Assembly: GCA_030531305.1 (NCBI GenBank)
Contig: JAUNNT010000016.1
Span: 1-38,216, forward strand
DNA: 38,216 bases
DNA from: Akkermansia sp.
GTDB taxonomy: Bacteria > Verrucomicrobiota > Verrucomicrobiia > Verrucomicrobiales > Akkermansiaceae
Reading direction: 5' to 3'
Shown: in pieces, positions 8,347 to 14,812 of the stretch
How positions within the stretch are numbered: position 1 is the stretch's first letter
Layout of the letters: every line of letters begins with the position of its first letter
Notes under the pieces: model-generated
Told to the model about the DNA's origin: nothing
Seen by the model: only the letters and a program-made list of their open reading frames with translations
Database searches by the model: none
Program-made: the position numbers and the translations under genes

Positions 8347-8353
8347 GGCATTC

Positions 8354-8381
8354 ATTCTACCAGCCCCCTGCCCCGTGTAAA
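8354..8381 (-). promoter_or_regulatory. Promoter of ribD (leaderless type)
   Basis: Minus strand: -35 TTTACA (8381-8376), 16-base spacer, -10 TAGAAT (8359-8354). Seven bases separate the -10 from the ATG at 8346. The G-rich spacer GGCAGGGGGCTGG is nearly identical to that of the lipoprotein promoter at 9292-9321. Confidence 0.68.
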
Positions 8382-8459
8382 GACACCCCCCTGTCATTCC
8401 CCTGTCATGCTTGGTATGATGAAGAGGATGAATTTATAAATTTAAATTTCATCATCATC

Positions 8460-8620
8460 AGGATTGTCAGTTTTGTCAGTTAGTCTTGCTGATGGTTGAA
8501 ATCCAGCGCTTTGAAAAGCTGTCTACCTGTCAGGAATCCTGTGTGAAACCTAGCTTGAAAAGTCAGTTTGAGTTGTTGACAGGGTTATCTACCACTAACT
8601 GACAGGTTGCTGACAATCCT
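8460..8620. repeat. Long imperfect inverted repeat with TGTCAG motifs
   Basis: The left arm 8460-8484 and right arm 8594-8620 are complementary: AGGATTGTCAG and TGTCAGTTAGT blocks of the left arm both reappear inverted in the right arm, separated by a few unmatched bases. About 109 bases lie between the arms and hold further half-sites (CTGTCAGG near 8527, TTGACAGG near 8576). An AT-only stretch (AATTTATAAATTTAAATTT) lies at 8431-8449. The 283-base gap between ribD and the next lipoprotein contains no gene. Confidence 0.7.
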
Positions 8621-8639
8621 CTGTATATAAGTTATATAA

Positions 8640-9284
8640 CTAATTGGAATTGTTGTCGTTATCATCGTCGCCAGCGATGAAGTCGTGGAAGAAGACAAAG
8701 GGTGCCATCACCGGGATGGCCACGTTGTACGCCACCGAGCACGGGAAGTCCACGCAGACGAAATCCAGTCCAGCCAGCGCATTGGCCAACACGGGTGTGC
8801 TTTCGGGTATGCGTTTGGTGGTCTTTGCGACGCTGTGGCTGGTATGGGCGTCAACCCTGGCCTGGATGGTGTGCTGCTGGGCGCCCGCGGGAAGCGAGGC
8901 GACGGGTTCCGTGTTCATGGAGTTCATCTCCTCGAACAGGGATGGCAGCGTGTAGTAGCCGTCGCTGCGCAGGAGTACTTGCGCCGTACCGCTGGAGATA
9001 CGGTGGTACTGCACGCCCTCATGCACCTTGGTGGTACTGTAACGCGGCTCGTAGTCGTTGTTCAGCAGAATGGAGTCGTGCAGCACGGGATAATGCAGCT
9101 CCATGGTTTCCCGCTGTACGGCCAGATACCAGGTTCCCCCTGCGGAATACAGCTTCAGCGGCTCCACCAGACGGTAGCCCTCGTATTCATGGAATGCCTC
9201 CTGTATGTTCTTGTGCGTTTGCAGATACGCGCAGGAACTCAGGCACAGGGCAATGGCCAGCAGGCTTAGCGGAAAAAGTTTCAC
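8640..9284 (-). CDS. Hypothetical lipoprotein with acidic C-terminal tail
   Basis: 214 aa. The signal MKLFPLSLLAIALCLSSC has a good lipobox (LSSC, Cys18). The body is not a family I recognise. A hydrophobic segment (VAYNVAIPVMAPFVFFHDF) lies near the C terminus and is followed by the acidic/Asn tail GDDDNDNNSN. The start is GTG at 9284-9282, the only start codon in front of the signal peptide. It sits exactly 7 bases after a -10 TAGAAT, again consistent with a leaderless mRNA. The gene is separated from the TPR-like gene by 61 bases and has its own promoter. Confidence 0.75.
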   Translation of the reverse strand: MKLFPLSLLAIALCLSSCAYLQTHKNIQEAFHEYEGYRLVEPLKLYSAGGTWYLAVQRETMELHYPVLHDSILLNNDYEPRYSTTKVHEGVQYHRISSGTAQVLLRSDGYYTLPSLFEEMNSMNTEPVASLPAGAQQHTIQARVDAHTSHSVAKTTKRIPESTPVLANALAGLDFVCVDFPCSVAYNVAIPVMAPFVFFHDFIAGDDDNDNNSN

Positions 9285-9291
9285 GCCCGCT

Positions 9292-9321
9292 ATTCTACCA
9301 GCCCCCCTGCCCTGCCGTCAA
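9292..9321 (-). promoter_or_regulatory. Promoter of GTG-start lipoprotein (leaderless type)
   Basis: Minus strand: -35 TTGACG (9321-9316), 18-base G-rich spacer, -10 TAGAAT (9297-9292). The start codon GTG begins at 9284. Confidence 0.65.
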
Positions 9322-9345
9322 GGTCGTGATGCGTCCAGCGCGTCC

Positions 9346-10671
9346 TCATTTTGTTCCACGTGGAACAATCGCGCGATTCGGTACAATGGGCGGAAGCAAC
9401 CTCCCGATGGCGTCTGGCTCCTTGTCTATCCCGCCGAACCAAGTGCCGTGGGTATCGCCGTACAGCTGCGTCTGCGCGGCGGCAATGGCGATGCGGCAGG
9501 CGTGCATGGCGCGCTGCAGCACCACGGCGTTCAGGTCGGTGCGGCGCGGTGCGTCTTCCAGGTGTTTGAGGCAAAGCTTGGCGTTGGCAATGTTGGATTC
9601 CGCCTCAAACTTGTTGGGAGCGCAACGGGCGTATAGCGCCTCGGTGAGACATTGCACGTATTCTTGGAATACTTTGTCCCCCTGCCCGTCTCCGGCGGCA
9701 TCGACCGCCGACTGAATGGTAGCGAGGGTGAATTTCCGTTCAAACACGAGGGAGCGCAGCGGCAAGGTGGAGGTTTCCCATTGCCTCAGGATGGCGGCAT
9801 CCTCCGAATACGCCGAAAACTTTTCCGCGTTCATGGAGCGGCGCAGTTGACGCGCCTCATTGGTGCGTCTGACCGTCAGCAGTATGCTGGCCTCTCCCAG
9901 CCCGGCGTTCAGGTAGGTGTAGGTGGCCGTTCCGCCGATGGCTTGCATTTCCTTTTGGGCGAGCTTTCGTGCCATGTGGAAATGGATGCAGCTTTGCGTG
10001 AGCAGCCCGCGCTTGTGGAGCAGCTTGGCGTACAGCAGCTCCGCCGTGGCGCAGTCACGCATCAGGATGGCGGCGGCTTGCGCGCAATGCAAGGCGGTGT
10101 CCGACACCTCGTCTGTGGTTTCCTCCACGGCTCCCCGCAGGTACAGCAGCATGGGTTCGCTGGGATGCAATTTCAGGAAAGCATCCGCCAGCGTGCGCGC
10201 CTCATCGGTTTTGCCGCCGATTTGCAGCAATGATACGGCCCAGCATGATGCCGCCACGTCGTTGCGGTGTTGTTCGGCCTGCTGGCGGAAGTCCGCAGCG
10301 GCTCCGTTCACTTCGTTGCATGCTAGCTTGAGCAGGCTGTTGATGAACAGCGCTTCCGCCGGCGTGGGTGTGTAGGTGCTGATGAGTTGTTGCAGCTCGT
10401 CCAGGCGTTGCGTGTAGTCGGGTGCCCTATGTTCCAGCAGGACTAGCCCGCATCTTGCCAGAGCGCACGTGTCATCGGCTGCCAATGCCTTTTGGAAATG
10501 GTACGACGCGCTCTCGTGCTCGCCCAGCAGCGTGTCCTGCAGCCCCAGGTTGCATTCCAGCGCGGCTGTTTCGCTCTCGGTGGACAGCACAATGGGGTTG
10601 TACGGTTCTGCGGCAGCTGCCACCCATACGAGACAGGTGGCGGCGACCAGCGATTGTTCCACGTGGAACAT
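9346..10671 (-). CDS. Exported helical-repeat (TPR-like) protein with parS at both ends
   Basis: 441 aa. The N terminus (MFHVEQSLVAATCLVWVAAAAEP) is hydrophobic like a signal peptide, but it has no Lys or Arg in its n-region. The body is almost all helix-forming; segments such as LGEHESASYHFQKALAADDTCALARCGLVLL resemble TPR pairs, so a scaffold role is likely. No catalytic motif is visible. The gene follows argS by 23 bases and is probably in its operon. A parS sequence supplies codons 1-6 (MFHVEQ), and a second one supplies the codons for the C-terminal VPRGT just before the stop. The ATG is preceded by CCAGGCAAA, a weak ribosome-binding site. The unusual n-region may be imposed by parS rather than selected for export. 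Confidence 0.7.
   Translation of the reverse strand: MFHVEQSLVAATCLVWVAAAAEPYNPIVLSTESETAALECNLGLQDTLLGEHESASYHFQKALAADDTCALARCGLVLLEHRAPDYTQRLDELQQLISTYTPTPAEALFINSLLKLACNEVNGAAADFRQQAEQHRNDVAASCWAVSLLQIGGKTDEARTLADAFLKLHPSEPMLLYLRGAVEETTDEVSDTALHCAQAAAILMRDCATAELLYAKLLHKRGLLTQSCIHFHMARKLAQKEMQAIGGTATYTYLNAGLGEASILLTVRRTNEARQLRRSMNAEKFSAYSEDAAILRQWETSTLPLRSLVFERKFTLATIQSAVDAAGDGQGDKVFQEYVQCLTEALYARCAPNKFEAESNIANAKLCLKHLEDAPRRTDLNAVVLQRAMHACRIAIAAAQTQLYGDTHGTWFGGIDKEPDAIGRLLPPIVPNRAIVPRGTK
9352..9367. other. parS site 1 (ParB-binding)
   Basis: TGTTCCACGTGGAACA is a perfect 16-bp palindrome identical to the pseudomonad-type chromosomal parS bound by ParB/Spo0J. It overlaps the last codons of the TPR-like gene. 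Confidence 0.88.
10655..10670. other. parS site 2 (ParB-binding)
   Basis: A second exact TGTTCCACGTGGAACA. It overlaps the start codon of the TPR-like gene. Confidence 0.88.
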
Positions 10672-10694
10672 TTTGCCTGGAAGGGGGCAGGGGG

Positions 10695-12449
10695 TTACAT
10701 GCGGTCCGGCATGGTGATGCCGAAGAGGCCCATGCCTTGTTTGAGCACGCGCGAGGTGAGCTCGCAGAGGGCGAGTCGCGTGGCGCGGGTTTCGCCTTCG
10801 CTGCGCAGCACGGGGCATGCCTCGTAGAAGCTGTGGAATGCCTTGGCCAGCTCGTACAGGTAGGCGGCCAGCAGGTTGGGCTTGCAGTCGTCCAGCGTGG
10901 CGGGCACCACCTCTGCGTAGCGCACCAGCAGGCGTGCCAGCGTCAGCTCGGCGGGCTCGCTCAGCGTCAGCGTTTCCGGTGCGGTGAATTCTCCGTCGAT
11001 CTTGCGGAAGATGGAGCGCACGCGCACGTAGGAGTTCTGGAGGTAGGGCGCGGTGTCGCCGGTGAGGGCGAGCATCTTGTCCCAGTCGAAGATGTAGTCG
11101 CTCAGGCGGTTCTGGGAGAGCTCGGCGAACTTGATGGCACCCACGCCCACGGCCTGGGCCACGGCGGCTTTCTCGTCCGCCGGCATGTCCGGGCTCTTTT
11201 CCTCCACCACCTTGGTGGCGCGCTCGATGGCTTCGTCGATGACGTCTTGGAGGCTCACGGTGTCGCCGCTGCGGGTCTTGAACGGCCTGCGGTCCTTGCC
11301 GAGGATGGAGCCGAAGGCGACGTGGCGGAAATCGCCACTGATGCCGCGCATGCGCTCGATGTCGAAGATCTGCTTGAAGTGCTTTTCCTGCGGTGCGCCC
11401 ACGACGTACCAGATGGCGTCGGCCTTGAAGTTTTCCGTGCGGTAGTCCAGCGTGGCCAGATCCGTGGTGGCGTACAGGAAGCCGCCGTCCGCCTTGCGGA
11501 TGATGGCGGGCACGGGCACCCACTCGCCGTCCTTTTGCACCAGGAAGGGGTCTTCCTGCGGCTTGTGGTAGCCGTCGGAGAACACGCAGACCGCGCCGTC
11601 GCTCTCGCGGGCGATGCCGTCCGCCAGCAGCTTGTCCACCAGCGGGCTCAGGGCGTCGTTGTACGCGCTCTCGCCCAGCCAGTAGTCGAAGTGGATGTCC
11701 AGCTGGTCGTAGATTTTCTGCAGGCCGGTCTTGGTGACGGCGATGCACTTGTTCCATATAGAAAGGTTTTCCTCGTCGCCGCCCTGGAGTTTCACCAGCT
11801 CGGCCTTGCAGAGGGGCAGGAGGGTTTCGTCCTCCTTGCATTTCAGGTTCACCTGCTTGTAGACGTTGAGCAGGGCGTCGATGGGGTTCTTTTCCAGCTC
11901 CGCCTGGTCCAGGATGTTCTTCCAGCCCCACAGGATCATGCCGAACTGCGTGCCCCAGTCGCCGATGTGGTTGTCGGATATCACGGTGTGGCCCAGGAAG
12001 CGGGCGAGGCGCGCCAGGGTGTCGCCGATGATGGTGGAGCGGATGTGGCCCACGTGCATGGGCTTGGCCACGTTCGGGGCCGAGAAGTCGATGACGATGG
12101 TCTTGGGCTGCGCCGCCTTGGCCACGCCCAGGCGCTCGTCGTGCAGCATCTGGCCGGCACGGGCTGCCAGGCATTCCGGGTGGATGCGGAAGTTGATGAA
12201 TCCGGGGCCGGCTATCTCCGTGGATGCCAGCGAGCTGTCCATGGCTTCCATCACCTTGCCGGCAAGCTCGCGCGGGTTCATCCCCACGCGCTTCGCCAGC
12301 ATCATGGCCGCGTTGCTCTGGTAGTCGCCGTAGCGCGCATCCTGCGCCACACTCACCGCAGGTACGGTGAATTCCGAGGGCAGGGCATCGCCCAGCACCG
12401 CCTTCAAGGCCGTGCCCAGCTGTTCCGTCAGTTCGTTCGGTATCGTCAT
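10695..12449 (-). CDS. argS: Arginyl-tRNA synthetase
   Basis: 584 aa class I synthetase that charges tRNA-Arg. N-terminal Add-1-like domain (about 1-110), then the catalytic domain with NVAKPMHVGHIRST (signature HVGH at 132-135). In place of KMSK is a SGDTVSLQDVIDEA segment, as in many ArgRS that lack the canonical motif. The C-terminal DALR anticodon-binding domain ends ELTSRVLKQGMGLFGITMP. The start is ATG at 12449. A GTG codon six codons upstream lies over the predicted -10 box and is excluded. The -10 is 9 bases from the ATG, so the leader is at most a few bases. Confidence 0.96.
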   Translation of the reverse strand: MTIPNELTEQLGTALKAVLGDALPSEFTVPAVSVAQDARYGDYQSNAAMMLAKRVGMNPRELAGKVMEAMDSSLASTEIAGPGFINFRIHPECLAARAGQMLHDERLGVAKAAQPKTIVIDFSAPNVAKPMHVGHIRSTIIGDTLARLARFLGHTVISDNHIGDWGTQFGMILWGWKNILDQAELEKNPIDALLNVYKQVNLKCKEDETLLPLCKAELVKLQGGDEENLSIWNKCIAVTKTGLQKIYDQLDIHFDYWLGESAYNDALSPLVDKLLADGIARESDGAVCVFSDGYHKPQEDPFLVQKDGEWVPVPAIIRKADGGFLYATTDLATLDYRTENFKADAIWYVVGAPQEKHFKQIFDIERMRGISGDFRHVAFGSILGKDRRPFKTRSGDTVSLQDVIDEAIERATKVVEEKSPDMPADEKAAVAQAVGVGAIKFAELSQNRLSDYIFDWDKMLALTGDTAPYLQNSYVRVRSIFRKIDGEFTAPETLTLSEPAELTLARLLVRYAEVVPATLDDCKPNLLAAYLYELAKAFHSFYEACPVLRSEGETRATRLALCELTSRVLKQGMGLFGITMPDRM

Positions 12450-12458
12450 GTCGCCGAC

Positions 12459-12487
12459 GTTATACACGCACGCGCGCGTTTTTTCAA
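12459..12487 (-). promoter_or_regulatory. Promoter of argS
   Basis: Minus strand: -35 TTGAAA (12487-12482), 17-base spacer, -10 TATAAC (12464-12459). The extended parS palindrome ends 18 bases upstream of the -35. Confidence 0.68.
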
Positions 12488-12505
12488 GTCCTATCTAAAC
12501 CAAGC

Positions 12506-12535
12506 CCCCGAATGTTCCACGTGGAACATTCGGGG
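12506..12535. other. parS site 3 inside a 30-bp perfect palindrome
   Basis: The parS core TGTTCCACGTGGAACA is at 12513-12528. Symmetry continues outward through CCCCGAA and TTCGGGG, giving 30 bp of perfect palindrome. It lies between the candidate RNA gene and the argS promoter. As RNA it would form a 15-bp stem and could also act as a terminator for the upstream transcript, although only CUUGGUUU follows. Confidence 0.88.
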
Positions 12536-12555
12536 ACATTTCAAGGGAAAGGGTT

Positions 12556-12733
12556 GGCCGCCGGTGCCGTCAGTGGTATGAGAGCCGCGTTCCCTGAATG
12601 ACAGGTGGGTGCGAGGACGGGGATTCTCGGTTGAGTCCGTCTCACGGACGGAACATATCCCCCCGTACCGTTGGCCCCTTAACTAATGATAACAGTCCGG
12701 GCTTGATGACCACGCGTCACGTGCACGGCAGCC
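12556..12733 (-). ncRNA. Candidate structured small RNA, possibly 6S RNA
   Basis: A predicted transcript of about 178 nt whose ends pair: 5' GGCUGCCG with 3' CGGCGGCC. Inward come GUG/CAC, GUGGU/ACCAC and AGCC/GGCU helices separated by internal loops, then a large central bubble. The distal stem is CGGGG/CCCCG, capped by the hairpin GUCCGU-GAG-ACGGAC. This rod with a central bubble and 180-nt length is the 6S RNA architecture, and a good promoter starts it. No conserved 6S sequence block could be verified, and the window has no open frame worth calling here. tmRNA, RNase P and SRP RNA signatures are absent. Positions 12768-12905 beyond it hold only three GGCGTGGT copies and an ATTAGG triplet. 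Confidence 0.42.
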
Positions 12734-12739
12734 GAATTG

Positions 12740-12768
12740 CTTATACCACAGGGCAGGGCAGGGGGCAA
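12740..12768 (-). promoter_or_regulatory. Promoter of candidate small RNA
   Basis: Minus strand: -35 TTGCCC (12768-12763), 17-base spacer, -10 TATAAG (12745-12740). The expected +1 is a G at about 12733. Confidence 0.55.
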
Positions 12769-12820
12769 GTGTTTTATCAGGCGTGGTTTCTAATAGTTGG
12801 GCGTGGTGGGAAAATTGAGA

Positions 12821-12839
12821 ATTAGGATTAGGATTAGGA
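12821..12839. repeat. ATTAGG triplet repeat
   Basis: Three tandem copies of ATTAGG in the intergenic region upstream of the toxin-antitoxin pair. It resembles the GGATTT arrays found elsewhere in the window. Confidence 0.6.
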
Positions 12840-12905
12840 ATTTGTTTGTGTGAGGGCGTGGTGTGCGGGAATCATTACCTCCTGGCATGATTTTAAATAA
12901 AAATA

Positions 12906-12931
12906 GATTGTAAACAAAATCATTTACAATC
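12906..12931. promoter_or_regulatory. Operator-like palindrome of the toxin-antitoxin promoter
   Basis: Perfect 9-bp arms GATTGTAAA (12906-12914) and TTTACAATC (12923-12931) with an 8-base spacer. The right arm contains the -35 hexamer, the usual place for autorepressor binding. Confidence 0.65.
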
Positions 12932-12951
12932 GATGTGAAATGTGCTACAAT
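12923..12951 (+). promoter_or_regulatory. Promoter of AbiE-like operon
   Basis: -35 TTTACA (12923-12928), 17-base spacer, -10 TACAAT (12946-12951). An A/T-rich stretch just upstream could act as an UP element. ATG follows at 12975, with a weak AGGGA ribosome site. Confidence 0.7.
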
Positions 12952-12974
12952 GGCGGCAGCGGGTTAGGGAAGCA

Positions 12975-13922
12975 ATGGAACGAGAACTCGTCAGCATCTT
13001 TGGGAACGGCTACCGCCTTTCAGAACCGCGGGCGGCGGGCGGCGCGTTCCTGCCGCCGTATGTAAAGCGGCGTTTCAACTTCTATCGGCTGTGCTGGAAG
13101 GATACGGAGTTCATTTTGGCAGAGTTGCGGGAGCCGGGCAGGGGAGGCGTGGTTTCAGCGTTGCCGGAGATGGCGCGGAGTATTGAGGCATATTACCGCC
13201 TGCCTGCTGTGCTGTACTGGCGACAGATGTCCGCGCAGCAGGCGGGAATCCTGCGCGCGGAGGGTTTGGGCTACATTTCAGCCTTCGCCGGATATTCCAT
13301 TCCCTTTTTGTGGCAGTATGCGCCGCATGCCGGTGTGCAGGCCAAGCGTCAATCCCCCTTCCTCTCTCCCTGCGCTCAGGCTCTCCTGGTGCGCCAGATG
13401 GTGTTCGGTGATGTGGATGGCATGAACGTGCGCAGCTTGTCCGCTCTCATGCCCTACAGCGCCATGCTGCTCGGCAAGGCCAAGGATGAGCTGGTGCAAC
13501 ACAACCTTTGCCGCTACCCGCAGGGAACGCGTGCGGGCGCTTTCCGCTTCTCCGCTTCCACCGCTTCCCTGTGGGAGGCATCGGCGCATCTCCTGACCTC
13601 GCCCGTGCGCGATTCCCACCGCGTGCGTCTTGAAGACTGCCGCAAGTTCCTGCAAGCCGGTGCAACGGCTCTTTCCAAGCTCACCCCGGTGGGTGACGAT
13701 GCCCTGCCGACCTATGCCTACTACTGCCGCAAGGTGGCGGAGCGCATCCCGCAGGCTCCGCTCACGGAGGCCGGTGCCGTGCTGCAACTGTGGAGCTACC
13801 CCCCGGAAGCCATCGTTTCCCCCGGTGCCGCCACCGTGGATGCCTGCTCCCTCTACCTCTCCTTCAAAAACCACCAGGATCCCCGCATCCAACTTGCCCT
13901 CCCGCAAATATGGAACCCCTGA
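12975..13922 (+). CDS. Putative type IV antitoxin / winged-helix regulator (AbiEi-like)
   Basis: 315 aa. I do not recognise a specific family from sequence alone. A stretch at about residues 135-185 (LLVRQMVFGDVDGMNVRSLS then LGKAKDELVQHNLC) looks like a winged helix, and the protein ends in a less defined region. Placement directly before, and overlapping by 13 bases, an AbiEii-type nucleotidyltransferase is the standard order of AbiE type IV systems, where the first gene is a DNA-binding antitoxin that represses its own promoter. The palindrome over the -35 supports autoregulation. In AbiE the winged helix is usually N-terminal, so the central position here is atypical. The start ATG at 12975 follows GGGTTAGGGAAGCA. 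The frame is open 11 codons further upstream, but that overlaps the -10. Confidence 0.6.
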   Translation: MERELVSIFGNGYRLSEPRAAGGAFLPPYVKRRFNFYRLCWKDTEFILAELREPGRGGVVSALPEMARSIEAYYRLPAVLYWRQMSAQQAGILRAEGLGYISAFAGYSIPFLWQYAPHAGVQAKRQSPFLSPCAQALLVRQMVFGDVDGMNVRSLSALMPYSAMLLGKAKDELVQHNLCRYPQGTRAGAFRFSASTASLWEASAHLLTSPVRDSHRVRLEDCRKFLQAGATALSKLTPVGDDALPTYAYYCRKVAERIPQAPLTEAGAVLQLWSYPPEAIVSPGAATVDACSLYLSFKNHQDPRIQLALPQIWNP

Positions 13923-14737
13923 ACATTATCGAAATCAAGAACTTCGCCCGCCATTTCCAGGATTATCGGGACGACTACATCCTCATCGGCGGCGCGGCGT
14001 GCCACCTATGGTTCGCATCGCGTTCGCTGGATTTCCGCAGAACCGCGGATATGGACCTGGTGCTGGTGATTCGCGCCCAATCGCGCCCGTTTGTCGAGCG
14101 TCTGGCGCAATTCCTCATGGAGTACCGCTATGAGGCGGAGGAATTGACGCTCGACGACGGCACCCGCAAGGTCCGCATGTACCGCTTCAACGCTGCGGAC
14201 CCCAACGGCATGCCGCCACAAATCGAGCTTCTCGGACCGGACAACGACACCCTGCGCCATGCCGCCGAGCAGCACAAGATCCCCGTCAAGCTCGGCACGG
14301 AATACAGCGGGCTTTCCTGCATCATCCTGGACAGCGCCTATTACGACTTCCTGCTCGCGGGAAGGAAATGGCTGGACGGCGTGCCGGTGGCCGATGAAAA
14401 CGCCTTGGTCGCCTTCAAGGTGAAAGCCTACCTGAACATCATGAGCCGACACGCCGAGGGCATTCCCCACGGCTCTGACGGCAGCGTCAAAAACGCCAAC
14501 AAGCACCGCAACGATGTCCTGCGTCTCCTGCTCATGGGGCAGGTGGAAGGCGCACCCGTTCCCCAAGCCATCCGCGCCGACATGGAAACCTTCGTTTCCT
14601 CCATCCTGGGGGATTCCCGCATCATCCAGAACCTTCTCCGTTCCCTCAATTCCTCCATCCCCGGCCTGGACTTGGATGAACCCGAACTCCGCCAACAGCT
14701 GGATGCCTTGCTCTCACTGTTTCCAATAGCAGGGTGA
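13910..14737 (+). CDS. AbiEii/AbiGii-type nucleotidyltransferase, putative toxin
   Basis: 275 aa. The nucleotidyltransferase signature is present: LIGGAACHLWF (GG at 27-28) followed by RRTADMDLVLV (Asp47 and Asp49, the metal-binding DxD). AbiEii toxins are proposed to transfer nucleotides to RNA targets and inhibit growth, and the cognate antitoxin acts on transcription. The second half is helical with a conserved-looking FKVKAYLNIMSR segment. The ATG overlaps the upstream gene by 13 bases, so the two are translationally coupled. Directly after the stop comes a degenerate GGATTTG array. It might instead be a metabolic or tRNA-modifying nucleotidyltransferase, but gene order argues for a toxin. 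Confidence 0.72.
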   Translation: MEPLNIIEIKNFARHFQDYRDDYILIGGAACHLWFASRSLDFRRTADMDLVLVIRAQSRPFVERLAQFLMEYRYEAEELTLDDGTRKVRMYRFNAADPNGMPPQIELLGPDNDTLRHAAEQHKIPVKLGTEYSGLSCIILDSAYYDFLLAGRKWLDGVPVADENALVAFKVKAYLNIMSRHAEGIPHGSDGSVKNANKHRNDVLRLLLMGQVEGAPVPQAIRADMETFVSSILGDSRIIQNLLRSLNSSIPGLDLDEPELRQQLDALLSLFPIAG

Positions 14738-14744
14738 CACGGGC

Positions 14745-14790
14745 ATTAGGATTTCGGATTTCAGATTTTGGATTTGGGATTTGGGATTTG
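14745..14790. repeat. Degenerate GGATTTG heptad array
   Basis: About six imperfect copies of GGATTT(N) lie right after the stop of the nucleotidyltransferase gene, e.g. GGATTTGGGATTTGGGATTTG at its end with irregular units before. Confidence 0.75.
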
Positions 14791-14812
14791 TCTGTGTGCG
14801 GGGAACACCGAC

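Noticed and set aside
8347-8355. ATG at 8355 as the ribD start
   Set aside because: It overlaps the -10 hexamer TAGAAT, so it would not be transcribed. The next ATG at 8346 fits the family N terminus.
8398-8639. Calling this AT-rich region the replication origin
   Set aside because: Only one weak DnaA-box-like sequence is present and no dnaA, dnaN or gidA is nearby. Proximity to parS is suggestive, not proof.
12450-12467. GTG at 12467 as the argS start
   Set aside because: It lies on and upstream of the predicted -10 box. The ATG at 12449 matches the family N terminus.
12556-12733. tmRNA, RNase P RNA or SRP RNA
   Set aside because: No ANDE-like tag frame or tRNA-like end, no GAGGAAAGUCC core, no GGAAGCAGCC loop. 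The length suits none of them.
12598-12825. 75-codon plus-strand frame between argS and the toxin-antitoxin pair
   Set aside because: It runs across the structured-RNA segment, has no ribosome site and no protein-like composition.
12821-12839. Telomere-like repeat
   Set aside because: Only three ATTAGG units, inside a chromosome-like context; better seen as part of the GGATTT-type simple repeats.
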